Positions 35,169 through 44,033 of a DNA stretch of 50,454 nucleotides are shown piece by piece. Below the pieces are notes generated by a model. It made no database searches. It worked only from the letters and a program-made list of their open reading frames with translations, and was not told where the DNA came from. Position numbers and translations under genes: made by a program. Location of the stretch: NCBI GenBank assembly GCA_003162425.1, contig PMOK01000306.1:1-50454 (forward strand), in the 5' to 3' direction. The number at the start of each line of letters is the position of its first letter. The first letter of the stretch is position 1. The DNA is from Bryobacterales bacterium. Lineage in GTDB: Bacteria > Acidobacteriota > Terriglobia > Bryobacterales > Bryobacteraceae.

Positions 35169-36242
35169 TCATAACCTTATAATCTTATGACGATCGGCTG
35201 ATTCGCGAGCGGCCAACACGATCTCATTCACTCGATAGATGTCTGCGAGGCTCAAACCAGCCGGGACGCCATGATAGAGTGCCTCGATGAAATCGAGAAA
35301 CAGGGAACCATCTGATGGCAGATTGCTAACCTCGCGCGGCGCTCGTGCATCTGTAACTAGCGTCACGCCGGTAGCCGCCTGGTACTCAACGACGCCGCGC
35401 GTACCAGCGATGCGCAGTCTGTCGTCTCCCCAGGAGGACGCGGTGTCCGGCCGTAGATAGTCCATGTGAAGCGTGGCGGTGCCGCGGTTGTCCAGTTGGA
35501 AGATCGTGGCCGTCGTGTTTTCCATGTCGCGAAGCTCCGAGTAGCCAACGCGCCCTTCGAATGAGACCGCCTCGACCAATTCACGGCCACTGGTGAAGCG
35601 CATCAGGTCAACCATGTGCACGCCGATGAACGGAATGGTTCCACCGTACGTCGTGCGGTTTCGCATCCACTCGGCGCGCTCGCCTAGCTGGTAGGACTTT
35701 TGGGCTGCGATCTGTGCGACTTCGCCGATCTCGCCAGCCTCGACGATCTGCTTCATGGCGCGATACCGCGCCTCGAACCGCATTGAGATCAGCATCGTCA
35801 GGTGAATGCCGCTCTCGGCGACGGCCTGCCGGATGCGATCAAGATCCGCAACCGTTATTGCGAGCGGCTTTTCGGCGACGATATGAATCTTCCGCTTCGC
35901 GCACTCGAGAATAATCTCGGCGCGCTCGCCATTGGCGCCGCAGACGCCTACTATATCGAGGGATTCACGGTTCAGCAGCTCGCGCCAGTCGCTGTATCGT
36001 CGCACTCCCGCGCCATGTTTACCCTCTGCAACGTGTGCCACCAGCCGTGGATCGGGGTCTTGAATAGCCACCAATTGGAGATCCGGTAACCGATCCATAG
36101 GATCGAGGATTTCGCCAATGTGTCCTTCTAGGCCGATAAGGGCAAGCCGTACTTTCTTCGGAAGCCTCACGATTTGACCCGCTGCCATCTGAGGGGCGAG
36201 CGCCACGCCGGTAACCCAGGCGCGCCGCGAAAGTGTTCGCAT
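35169..36242 (-). CDS. Gfo/Idh/MocA-family oxidoreductase with Tat signal
   Basis: The ATG at 36242 gives MRTLSRRAWVTGVALAPQMA, a twin-arginine leader; upstream in-frame codons to 36341 lack support. 357 residues. An N-terminal Rossmann domain (VRLALIGLEGHIGEILDPMD, replacing the usual GxGxxG with GLEGHIG) is followed by IVAEKPLAI, the conserved EKP motif, and a C-terminal beta-sheet domain with RNRTTYGGTIPFIGVHMVDL. Such enzymes act on sugars or glycosides with tightly bound NAD(P); export by Tat fits a folded cofactor-bound protein, as in GH109-like enzymes. The altered glycine motif is noted. Confidence 0.8.
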   Translation of the reverse strand: MRTLSRRAWVTGVALAPQMAAGQIVRLPKKVRLALIGLEGHIGEILDPMDRLPDLQLVAIQDPDPRLVAHVAEGKHGAGVRRYSDWRELLNRESLDIVGVCGANGERAEIILECAKRKIHIVAEKPLAITVADLDRIRQAVAESGIHLTMLISMRFEARYRAMKQIVEAGEIGEVAQIAAQKSYQLGERAEWMRNRTTYGGTIPFIGVHMVDLMRFTSGRELVEAVSFEGRVGYSELRDMENTTATIFQLDNRGTATLHMDYLRPDTASSWGDDRLRIAGTRGVVEYQAATGVTLVTDARAPREVSNLPSDGSLFLDFIEALYHGVPAGLSLADIYRVNEIVLAARESADRHKIIRL

Positions 36243-37701
36243 GCTGAGATTCTTACACAGCCAAGGCATCGAATCATGCGCCGTCGGCCCGGGGAGAAGC
36301 CAATGAGGCTTCTTTGGTCGGCTCGCGGGTCGGCGTCTCAAATCGCCCCCAGATGGAGGTCAGACAGCCGGTCCATCGGATTGAGGAAGCATCGATTCGC
36401 CCGCTTTTCAGGACGTTTCGCTTAGTGCCCCCCATTAACGTACAGCACCGGAGGGCCCTGCTCTCAAGATTGGACCGAGCAGACCCTATTGACAGAAACC
36501 GGGCGGAAGTCCCAACTCCGCTTTGCCTAGAGTTTACATCGATTCATATCGACACTCCCCTGCGCTCCAGAGCGATCTGTTCGAACGTTCTGCCGTCATT
36601 GGGTTTGATGAACGCTAGTAAGCCGGACGGGTATCCTGCGATTGAGCTGGCGAGCCGGCGACCAGCGCGATGATCGCTCCTGGAATTGCGAGCGCGATGA
36701 CTCGGGCCGTGGGCTGCCAGGTCCGTTACATGACTTTAGGACGAATCTCCCCCGGCTCCCGTTTGGGAGATTCTTTTCGAACCGGAAGCGAAGGGCTCCC
36801 CTGTGCGGACCTTGGTACCATGCCCGTCTTTCGCGGGCTGCGGGTGCTGGCGCCGGTGTAGGCGTGGTGGACTGATCGATACGGGTACGGTCGTCCGCCT
36901 AATTCTGCACGAACGCGTGATCGATTGCGTCTTAAGCTCCGTGCTGCGGGTTTCGTCGCTCGGCCTGACATTCGCTACACCCTACGCGGGTTTCGTAGCT
37001 CGCCCGGATCTTTTGTGGCTGTAATCTCTCTGGCCCTACGGAGCGCCGCGCGGCGACGAACTGAACTATGCTTACAAGAAAATGCGGATCGATTCCAAAA
37101 GCAGTGTAGGCGATTAAACTGCCCGCCAATTATTGGATTTCTGGCGACGACACCTTCCGCCACCAAAGACTCAGGAAGTCCGAATCCGGAAAGTTTAAAA
37201 GAATGTCCAGATGGCGCATTCCAAAAAGCTCCTGCGTACTCTGCGGTTCAACGCACGGATCTAGGGTACTTTTCCACTGTTTTTCAATCCTCCACAACCA
37301 TCAGGTTTTGGAGGATCGTGCCCAAGATGGCTCGGCCAGGTTCTGTGCAGGGTCGCCAATTGTTTCATGCCGTTTTGTTCTCCCCGCGCTCGCGTGCGAT
37401 TTGCCCGAACCGTGCGCCCATCATCTGCCAGCACCCACGGCTTACGAGCGTATTCCTGAAACGACCGGCGGATGCAGTCGGCATGTGCCCGATCGATTTC
37501 CATGGGGCGAGCCTTCCGGCTGCGCTGCGCCTCCACCCGATCAGCGTCGAACCGGAGCCGCGAGCAAATCGGCGACAATATCTCCCGCCTTGCTGCTATT
37601 TAGCAGGGCCCACAATACTGACCGGTATTCGCTTTCTTGACACCACGACTGTCAAGATCAGGTCCAATGCACGTGGCTAGGAACCCATTCGCAACAACAT
37701 A
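36243..37701. other. 1.4-kb gap, no recognised gene
   Basis: Several frames are open (for example 36925-37680 forward and 37261-37578 reverse) but none shows family motifs, a start signal or coherent domain pattern. Short near-repeats (GCGGGTTTCGTCGCTCGGCC and GCGGGTTTCGTAGCTCGCCC at 36951 and 36987) suggest non-coding or decayed sequence. One clear terminator-like hairpin lies within it. Confidence 0.45.
36743..36777 (+). terminator. Rho-independent terminator-like hairpin
   Basis: GAATCTCCC (36743-36751) pairs perfectly with GGGAGATTC (36765-36773) across a 13-base loop and is followed by TTTT and C. It would end a forward transcript, though no forward gene is recognised just upstream. Confidence 0.55.
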
Positions 37702-37770
37702 ATGACCGACTCGTTTGAAGTACCTCGGTGCTGTCAGATCATGTGCCCCAATCGCCAAGGTAGTCTCTCG

Positions 37771-37776
37771 TATAAT
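37771..37776 (+). promoter_or_regulatory. TATAAT -10 box ahead of the CpsB-like gene
   Basis: A perfect TATAAT lies 40 bases before the GTG at 37816. Transcription from here would begin near 37783, downstream of the ATGs at 37702 and 37741, which favours 37816 as the start codon. No good -35 box is visible. Confidence 0.5.
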
Positions 37777-37815
37777 TTACCGTCGGCCTCTCTCCCTCCT
37801 GTAGTAGCATCGGAA

Positions 37816-38580
37816 GTGGTCGATATCCATAGCCATATCTTGTTCGGCCTCGACGATGGCGCTAAAACCTTAGACGACTCCATCGTCATGATGCGCCTGG
37901 CGGCCGATTCTGGCACAACCGACATCGTCGCCACACCCCACGCGAGCACCGAGTTTAGGTTCAACCCAGATTTGATCAGCCAGAAAATCGCTGAACTGCA
38001 AGCTGCTGTCGGACCCCTGCCGCGCGTCCACTCCGGGTGCGATTTCCATCTCACCCTGGAGAATATTCAGGACGCTCTGGCGAATCCAGCCAAGTACGCC
38101 ATCAATCATCTCTGTTATCTCCTGGTCGAATTCCCCGACGTCCTTATCCCCCGTACCACTCAGGAAATCTTCGATCGCCTCCTCGGGGCCGGTCTCACGC
38201 CCATCATCACCCACCCCGAACGCAACGCCCTCCTGCACACCCGTCTCGATCAATTGCAGTCCTGGGTCGAAAACGGCGCGCTCGTGCAAGTTACTGCGGG
38301 ATCTTTGCTAGGCGGCTTCGGACGCACGGCCAAGTCCGTAGCCACCGAGCTGGTAAACCGCAATCTAGTGCACTTCATCGCCAGTGACGCCCACGACACC
38401 AGACACCGCACGCCTTTGCTCCGCGATGCCTATGATTACGTCGCGACGATCTGGAGCGAGCGGCTCAGTGAAACGCTCTTCACGACCTTTCCAAAGGCCG
38501 TCATCGCGGGCGAAGCGATTCCGCTGCTCGATCGCGAGGCCGCATCCGCGAAGCGAAAATGGTACCGGTTGGGCTTCTGA
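37816..38580 (+). CDS. CpsB/YwqE-type PHP-domain tyrosine phosphatase
   Basis: From GTG 37816 the protein begins VVDIHSHILFGLDDGAKTLD, the standard start of the family (MIDIHxHILxxxDDGA). Longer starts at 37702 or 37741 add about 38 unconserved residues. 254 residues. Metal ligands of the PHP fold are HSH at the start, ATPHA, GCDFHL, THPERN and ASDAHDTRHR. The enzyme dephosphorylates the tyrosine autokinase (Wzc/CapB) that controls capsule or exopolysaccharide export. It heads a polysaccharide locus continued by the TPR gene and interrupted at about 39.9 kb by an insertion sequence. Confidence 0.85.
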   Translation: MVDIHSHILFGLDDGAKTLDDSIVMMRLAADSGTTDIVATPHASTEFRFNPDLISQKIAELQAAVGPLPRVHSGCDFHLTLENIQDALANPAKYAINHLCYLLVEFPDVLIPRTTQEIFDRLLGAGLTPIITHPERNALLHTRLDQLQSWVENGALVQVTAGSLLGGFGRTAKSVATELVNRNLVHFIASDAHDTRHRTPLLRDAYDYVATIWSERLSETLFTTFPKAVIAGEAIPLLDREAASAKRKWYRLGF

Positions 38581-38632
38581 CCATCTTATATGTAACTAGA
38601 GAAACCGAACCCGTTCTATCATAGTGCTGTAA

Positions 38633-39845
38633 ATGTTCCGCCGTCTGGCCGGCGCCTTGGCATCCGTCATCTTCGGCTATGCCAGCTATTGGTCAGTGCG
38701 TCTGGCGATCGCAGACCACTTCGCGCGAGACCACTCTGCCACCGCCATCGAGCGCGCGATACGGCTGGCGCCCAACAACCCCGAATACTACTTGCGTCTT
38801 GCCGACGTAAGCCCACCCGCGGCCCCCGCTGCTATCGAACGCGCCGTCGAACTGAATCCCCTGAACTCGTCCGTCTGGCTTGAGCGCGCCCAAGTCGCGG
38901 AAGATCGCAAGGATTACCCCGCAGCCGAAACTTACCTGCTTCGCGCTGTCGAGCTCGATCGAACACTTGCGCCGCGCTGGTCCCTCACCGCGTACTATTT
39001 TCGCCGTCATGCTCCCCAACGCTTTTGGCCCGCCGTCCGCGCCGCGCTGGATGTTTCCTATGACGATGTCACACCGCTGTTCGAAATGTGCTGGAAGCTC
39101 GCCCCCGAACCCGCCCGCATCCTGCACGATGCGATCCCCGCGCGCCCCGCTGTTCTCCGCCAGTACCTCGATTTTCTACTCGCGCAGAATCGCCCCGACC
39201 TCGCCGCTCCAGTTGTCAAACAACTGCTTCAAAACCCCGCCCCGGACTCGCTCGGATCTCTGCTGGACTATTGCGATCTCCTTCTCTCAAAGGGCAACCT
39301 TTCCCCGGCCCCTGGAGACCTGGAACATCTTGGCCTCCAAACGCCTCCTGAACGATCCGCCGCTCGCCCCGGCGCAAGGCCTCAGCTTAACCAACTCCCG
39401 CTTCGAATTCCCCTTCCTCTCGCGCGGATTCGATTGGCGCCTCGAGCAGTCGGAAGGTGTATTCGCTGTTCGCCGCGGTTCACCTGCTCTACTGCGCTTC
39501 GACTTTTCCGGCAAGCAGCCCGAAATCTGCGAACTTCTGAGCCGCTACCTCCCCCTTGAGCCTTCTCGCCATTATCGTTTGACCGTCACTTATGAAACGA
39601 CCACGCTTTCTGGCAACACCGGCCTCAAATGGCGTGTCCTCGACTCCGTCGCCGGCTCCGATCTGCTGCCGGAAGCGTGGCTGCACGCCAGCGAAGGCTC
39701 GCCACTGCGGCAGCAGTTTGCTTTCTCCGTCGCCTCCGGAGTTCGCTTGGGCCGCTTGTTATTGGAATACGATCGCATCCCAGGGACCGTGCTGATCGAA
39801 GGTTCGCTTTCCTTGCGCGCCGTGGAACTGGCTTTCGCCAAATGA
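38633..39845 (+). pseudogene. TPR protein of the exopolysaccharide locus, frameshifted
   Basis: Frame one (38633-about 39310) has an N-terminal membrane segment and TPR-like helices (SATAIERAIRLAPNNPEYYL, AAIERAVELNPLNSSVWLER, AAETYLLRAVELDRTLAPRW). Then another frame continues coherently: LETWNILASKRLLNDPPLAP, a beta-rich domain (FEFPFLSRGFDWRLEQSEGV; LEPSRHYRLTVTYETTTLSG) and a stop at 39845. Removing one C from the C4 run at 39309-39312 restores ...SPALETWN. It is about 403 residues if intact. A TATCAT box 10 bases ahead of the ATG suggests a short leader. It is either mutation or base-calling error. Confidence 0.75.
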
Positions 39846-40012
39846 CACTCCCGCGGAAACTCGCTCCGCCGCCTCGTTGGCTGACTGTCGGCTCCACGCT
39901 CGCCCTGCTCCTCATCCTGTGCGGCGCCATCCTTACCCGTATGGTCAAAATACTCAAAGCCTTTGAGAGCGTTGAACCTGCGATGATGGACAGGCTGCAT
40001 GAAGACCAATGA
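39842..40012 (+). pseudogene. Membrane protein N-terminus, truncated by an insertion sequence
   Basis: The ATG overlaps the TPR stop (ATGA). MTLPRKLAPPPRWLTVGSTL then ALLLILCGAILTR forms a first membrane helix, after which MVKILKAFESVEPAMMDRLH reads into the integrase gene start. In comparable loci the next gene is an O-antigen ligase-like membrane protein, so this is probably its severed beginning. Confidence 0.5.
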
Positions 40013-41078
40013 GTGGGCGCGACTGCTGGCTTACGTGACTGGGCTAATAAACCAACAGGTGCTATTGCAGAACGAGTACCTGGCAGCGGAGAACCGCATT
40101 CTGCGAGCGCAGCTGCCCAAGCGACTTCGGCTTACAGATCCACGGAGATGTACGCTGGCAGAAATCGGAAAACGGCTCGGCCGCAAGGCGCTGGAGCAAG
40201 TCGCCTGCGTGGTGAAACCGGAGACGATTCTGGGGTGGTACCGACGACTGATCGCGCAGAAGTTTGATGGGTCGAGATTTCGCGCCTATCCCGGGAGGCC
40301 TCGGATCGGACGCGAGCTCAGCGAACTGGTGGTCCGGATGGCGAGAGAGAATCCGGGTTGGGGTTATGACCGGATCGTGGGAGCCCTTTCCAATCTTGGA
40401 CAGAAACTCTCGGATCAGACCGTGGGCAACATTCTTCGCCGGCACGGGATTCCGCCTGCCCGGAAACGGAGCGGGAACACGACGTGGAAGGACTTCATCA
40501 CAGCGCATATGGCGGTGTTGGCCGGTGCCGACTTCTTCACCGTAGAAGTGTTGACATGGCGAGGTCTGATCACCTACTACGTGCTGTTCTTCCTGCATGT
40601 GGAGACCCGACGTGTAAGCCTGGCCGGTATCACCCGGCATCCCACCGAAGAGTGGATGACACAAATGGGTCGCAACGCGATTGACGAGACGTCCGGGTAT
40701 CTGCGCCAACATCGGTTCGTGCTTCACGACCGCGATACGAAGTTCTGCGAGGAGTTCCGGAAGACGCTGGCAGCAGGAGATGTGAAGTGCCTGCGACTTC
40801 CAGCGCGTAGCCCGAACCTGAATGCTTTTGCGGAACGCTGGGTGCGATCGGTTAAAGAGGAATGCCTGTCCAAGCTGATCCTGTTCGGCGAAGGTTCATT
40901 GAGGAGAGCGCTCACCCAATTCCAGGAGCATTATCTCAGCGAACGCAATCACCAGGGGAAAGGGAATATTCTATTATTTCCTAGGGCTGACCAGCTGCCG
41001 ACATCGTATGGACCATCGGTCGGGTGCCAGCAGAGACTCGGCGGTCTTCTCAAGTATTACTACCGGCGGGCCGCATGA
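39999..41078 (+). CDS. Transposase with integrase core (rve, DDE)
   Basis: 359 residues. N-terminal HTH region (LTDPRRCTLAEIGKRLGRKA; then VVKPETILGWYRRLIAQKFD), then GRPRIGRELSELVVRMAREN, and a catalytic core with Asp178 (GADFFTVEVLTW), Asp244/246 (VLHDRDTKF) and Glu279 (NAFAERWVRSVKEECL). A C-terminal strand (HQGKGNILLFP) follows. This is the single-gene IS481/IS3-related integrase-type transposase common in Acidobacteria and Planctomycetes. It appears intact. Terminal repeats were not identified. It has cut the gene at 39842 on its left and abuts another IS relic on its right. Confidence 0.85.
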   Translation: MKTNEWARLLAYVTGLINQQVLLQNEYLAAENRILRAQLPKRLRLTDPRRCTLAEIGKRLGRKALEQVACVVKPETILGWYRRLIAQKFDGSRFRAYPGRPRIGRELSELVVRMARENPGWGYDRIVGALSNLGQKLSDQTVGNILRRHGIPPARKRSGNTTWKDFITAHMAVLAGADFFTVEVLTWRGLITYYVLFFLHVETRRVSLAGITRHPTEEWMTQMGRNAIDETSGYLRQHRFVLHDRDTKFCEEFRKTLAAGDVKCLRLPARSPNLNAFAERWVRSVKEECLSKLILFGEGSLRRALTQFQEHYLSERNHQGKGNILLFPRADQLPTSYGPSVGCQQRLGGLLKYYYRRAA

Positions 41079-41385
41079 GTTTTTTGGCCATACGGACATG
41101 GACCGGTTGTACTTGCGAGGTCGGGAAAATGTTCACAAGAGGCTGCTGGTACAAGCGGCGGCGTGTAATCTGGCATTGTTGCTGAGGTCTTTGTATGGGG
41201 CCGGCAAACCTAAAGCCGCCCACGATCTCAAGGGCGCCGCCATTTTTGTGTTTCTACGGCTCATGAGCGTTCTAGTCGAGGCAGAATGCGTTGAAAGAGA
41301 TTTTCGAGCATCACCACACCTGGCATTCAACGACCATCAAGTGAGTCGTAGTAGTTTCTGTCGTTCCTCAAAACCGGCAGTTTAA
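41079..41385 (+). pseudogene. DDE transposase (IS4/IS1182-like), C-terminal fragment
   Basis: The frame contains FFGHTDMDRLYLRGRENVHK, then RLLVQAAACNLALLLRSLYG and AGKPKAAHDLKGAA, the usual end of a family of DDE_Tnp_1 transposases (RGxxNVxKRLLxxxxxxNLxLLxR). It begins where the integrase gene ends, so it is probably the target split by that insertion; the N-terminal part is not found. Confidence 0.7.
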
Positions 41386-41514
41386 ACACGGGCTGCTAGC
41401 GCCGTGGACGATCTGGCGAATCTTGCAATACTCGCTCACGTTTATCGATATGCGCCGAACGCTCTTTGCCGTCCGCATCGAGAAGTATAAGCCTATCTTT
41501 CTCAATCACGAATT

Positions 41515-41808
41515 TTATGGAACGGTGAATGGGGGCTTTGATTGGTTGCTCGTATTGCACCGTGTACGACCACCGGCAAACACGGTCGGCGAAACCAGCG
41601 AAAAAAATGCCGGATCCTCGGCGTACTCGCGACAGGCCACAATCCACATCTGCGCTCCATGCTTCCGCATGAGAACCGGTAGATTGCGTTCCAGCCGCAG
41701 TCGCAGCCACTCCTGTTGTATCCGCGCCTGCTCCCGCAAGGGCGGAAGTGTGGGAACCTCGGCGAAAAGCACGGTTGAGAGAAAGATCGCGGCAAGAGCA
41801 CGGCGCAT
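41515..41808 (-). pseudogene. Exported M24-like peptidase, N-terminal fragment
   Basis: The ATG at 41808 starts a signal peptide (MRRALAAIFLSTVLFAEVPT), then LPPLREQARIQQEWLRLRLE, LMRKHGAQMWIVACREYAED and FFSLVSPTVFAGG, the conserved beginning of Xaa-Pro-aminopeptidase-like secreted proteins of Acidobacteria. At TVFAGG the similarity stops. A second minus frame then reads VQYEQPIKAPIHRSIKFVIE and DADGKERSAHIDKRERV, apparently the end of an unrelated protein (41396-about 41560), so two gene pieces are fused. Confidence 0.6.
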
Positions 41809-41852
41809 AGCAGCTAACAGGATACAGCAGAGGCGGCCGGCTGCGGCCCGCG

Positions 41853-42965
41853 TCACGGCAGAGTGTAGGTTAGCCCCAACGTGAACTGGAAGGAGTTCTT
41901 CTTGAACCCCGCGGGGGGATCGTTCAGAAATGTATCGATGACGCCCGTGGAGGCGCCCAGGCGCTTGTACACCGGCAAGGTCAGCAGGGTATTGAAGGAA
42001 GCCGAATACGCCCTGGTGTCGTTCCAGGCGGGCTGAATGGAAAGCTGCTGATCAGCCACCAGCCCGCGCTTGAATTTGCGTCTGTAATGCTCGGCGAAAA
42101 TTGAGCCAATTAGGTCCTGGTCCGGCGGTTCCTCGAACTGCTGGCGAATATAAACCACGCTGCCCTTCAGATCCAGCGTTTGATTGGGATCCTGAATCAC
42201 CGTCCATCCGATGCCGCCCCCGTAGGTCTGCTGAAGAGTCAAGCCCTGCGAAAAGTTGTGATCGTAGACGGCTTGCCCAAATACGAATATGCTATGGTCC
42301 AGATATTCGTCGCGCTCCGCGTCGCCATGGAAGATCGAGGTTTTTGCGGTAGGCGTGCCCGGCTGCGACAACTCGCCGTAAGAGGCGGAGAAATCGAAAA
42401 TCGTGCGATTTCGAGGCGCGATCCAGCTCTCACCTGGTTCGGCTCGAACCAGACTGATGGCGCCATTGAAAGTCTTATCGTCCTGGGTGGCCTCGACAAG
42501 TGTGCCGCCCAGAGTGACAGCACCGGCCCAACCATGTAGAAATCCCGGCGCGTGGTGCAGGGCTTTATCGAAAGTTGATTGGTCGACGATAGCGCTCGAA
42601 TCGCCTACTGGAATGGATTGCGGAGGTTGAGGCGGGGACGCGACCTGAAGAGTCTGGTTCTCCATGCTGAGCGTTCCTTGCGGAATGGCCGCGGTTTCGC
42701 TGTGCTTGCCAAGTTGAACGCCCTTGCGGATAACAGCGACTTTTGATGACGTGTGCAGTTCTTTTACCTTACTCCAAGCGACGGTAATATCTCCGAGCAC
42801 ATCGCTCTTGAACTTTACCGATGAGCCGCTGGAACTAACGAATTTACCGGCCAGATTATCGCCGTTGACGAAAACAATGGTATCCGGACCGGACGCCGGC
42901 GCTTGGGCTGAGGCGTGCTGCGCCACGCCGGCTAAAGCAAGAAAGCATCCGAGGAAACGAGGCAT
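41853..42965 (-). CDS. DUF481-type outer-membrane protein
   Basis: The ATG at 42965 gives a signal peptide (MPRFLGCFLALAGVAQHASA); the frame is open to 43058. 370 residues. An N-terminal beta domain (DTIVFVNGDNLAGKFVSSSG, VLGDITVAWSKVKELHTSSK) of the kind that precedes DUF481 in acidobacteria is followed by a barrel part (WAGAVTLGGTLVEATQDDKT, NRTIFDFSASYGELSQPGTP, FGQAVYDHNFSQGLTLQQTY) ending LGLTYTLP. YdiY-like DUF481 proteins sit in the outer membrane; the role is unclear. Confidence 0.85.
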   Translation of the reverse strand: MPRFLGCFLALAGVAQHASAQAPASGPDTIVFVNGDNLAGKFVSSSGSSVKFKSDVLGDITVAWSKVKELHTSSKVAVIRKGVQLGKHSETAAIPQGTLSMENQTLQVASPPQPPQSIPVGDSSAIVDQSTFDKALHHAPGFLHGWAGAVTLGGTLVEATQDDKTFNGAISLVRAEPGESWIAPRNRTIFDFSASYGELSQPGTPTAKTSIFHGDAERDEYLDHSIFVFGQAVYDHNFSQGLTLQQTYGGGIGWTVIQDPNQTLDLKGSVVYIRQQFEEPPDQDLIGSIFAEHYRRKFKRGLVADQQLSIQPAWNDTRAYSASFNTLLTLPVYKRLGASTGVIDTFLNDPPAGFKKNSFQFTLGLTYTLP

Positions 42966-43059
42966 GATTTCAAGGTAGCAGGGTACTGAGTTTGAATGAA
43001 GTGCCCAGTAACTTGCCCCCGCCTTTATGCCAGCAGATGAAAAGATTACGATAGACATT

Positions 43060-43743
43060 ATGAATTCGATGACTCGGCGAGGCGCAGTTGGTTTGACGGC
43101 CCTAGCCGCGGCGTCTTACAAGCGCATTCTCGGCGCGAACGAACGCATACAAGTTGGATTCATCGGCTTCGGGTTGATCGGCAGCCAGCACGTTCACGAT
43201 TTCAAGAATCAAACCGATGTGGATCTGGCGGCAATGTGCGATGTTTATCAGCCGCGCCTTGAACAAGGCGTAGCCGCATGCGGTCAAACTGCCAAGCCAT
43301 ATACCGACTTCCGGAAGATGCTCGAAAACAAAGATCTCGAAGCCATCGTCATATGCACTCCGGACCACTGGCACGCATTGATGACGATCATGGCGTGCGC
43401 CGCCGGCAAAGATGTCTACGTGGAGAAGCCCGTCTCGCTGTTCGTCCGCGAAGGCCGCTGGATGATTGATGCGGCGCGACGTTACAACCGCATTGTCCAG
43501 GACGGCACACAGCAGCGTTCCGGCAAACATTATCAACATGCCAAGCAACTGATCGAACAAGGCTACATCGGCCCCATCATGAGCGCGCGGTCCGGTTCGT
43601 TCCGAAACGTCATGCCGGGGTTCGGCTCTCCTGCGGATTCCGCGGCGCCGAATGACTTCGACTACAACATGTGGCTCGGCCCTGCTCCCGAGCGGCCTTA
43701 CAACAAAATGCGCGGTCTATATCATTTCCGTTGGTACTGGGAC
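43060..43743 (+). pseudogene. Gfo/Idh/MocA-family oxidoreductase, 3' end replaced by a repeat element
   Basis: The ATG at 43060 (or 43069, MTRRGAVGLTALAAASY, a Tat-like leader) opens a typical enzyme: IQVGFIGFGLIGSQHVHDF, CTPDHWHALMTIMACAAGKD, VYVEKPVSLFVREGRWMIDA, DGTQQRSGKHYQHAKQLIEQ and WLGPAPERPYNKMRGLYHF. Related proteins continue from FRWYWD with YSGGQMTNWG; here it continues DLRRCGALLT from the repeat at 43744 and stops at 43815. The C-terminal domain is missing, so the product is probably inactive. Confidence 0.8.
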
Positions 43744-43772
43744 GATCTGCGCCGTTGCGGCGCACTGTTAAC

Positions 43773-44033
43773 CAGTGAAGGGCCTTGGCCCTCAGTGCTG
43801 ACAGAAACGGCGTAAGGAGCATATGATGCGAAGAAGGCGTGGCTCGGCAAGCTAAAGCCGACCTATATTTTGGCGCCTGCGTGCCCGTTGTTAACCATGG
43901 CTCCGGTACATGGTGGTCAGTGATGTGGTGGCGGCGCGTTGAGCAATCAGCGTGTTAGACCCCGTTGGAGACAATTCTTAAACCGACTGCGACCGGGCCG
44001 GGCCTCGTCTAAATCCACAGATGAGGTGAACCC
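43773..44033 (+). ncRNA. Candidate IS110 bridge (guide) RNA region
   Basis: IS110-type elements carry a structured guide RNA in the noncoding end ahead of the gene. Here that end holds a hairpin AGGGCC-TT-GGCCCT at 43779-43792, TGTTAAC at 43889-43895 matching the left target flank, TACATGGTGG at 43907-43916 matching the right flank TACAGGGTGG at 9 of 10, CAGTGA at 43918 matching the element left end, and TGGAGAC at 43966-43972 matching the element right end. The order and orientation do not fully follow the published IS621 layout, so the exact loops are uncertain. Confidence 0.5.

Noticed and set aside
36925..37680. Forward 251-codon open frame
   Set aside because: No start signal, domain or hydrophobic pattern; composition looks non-coding.
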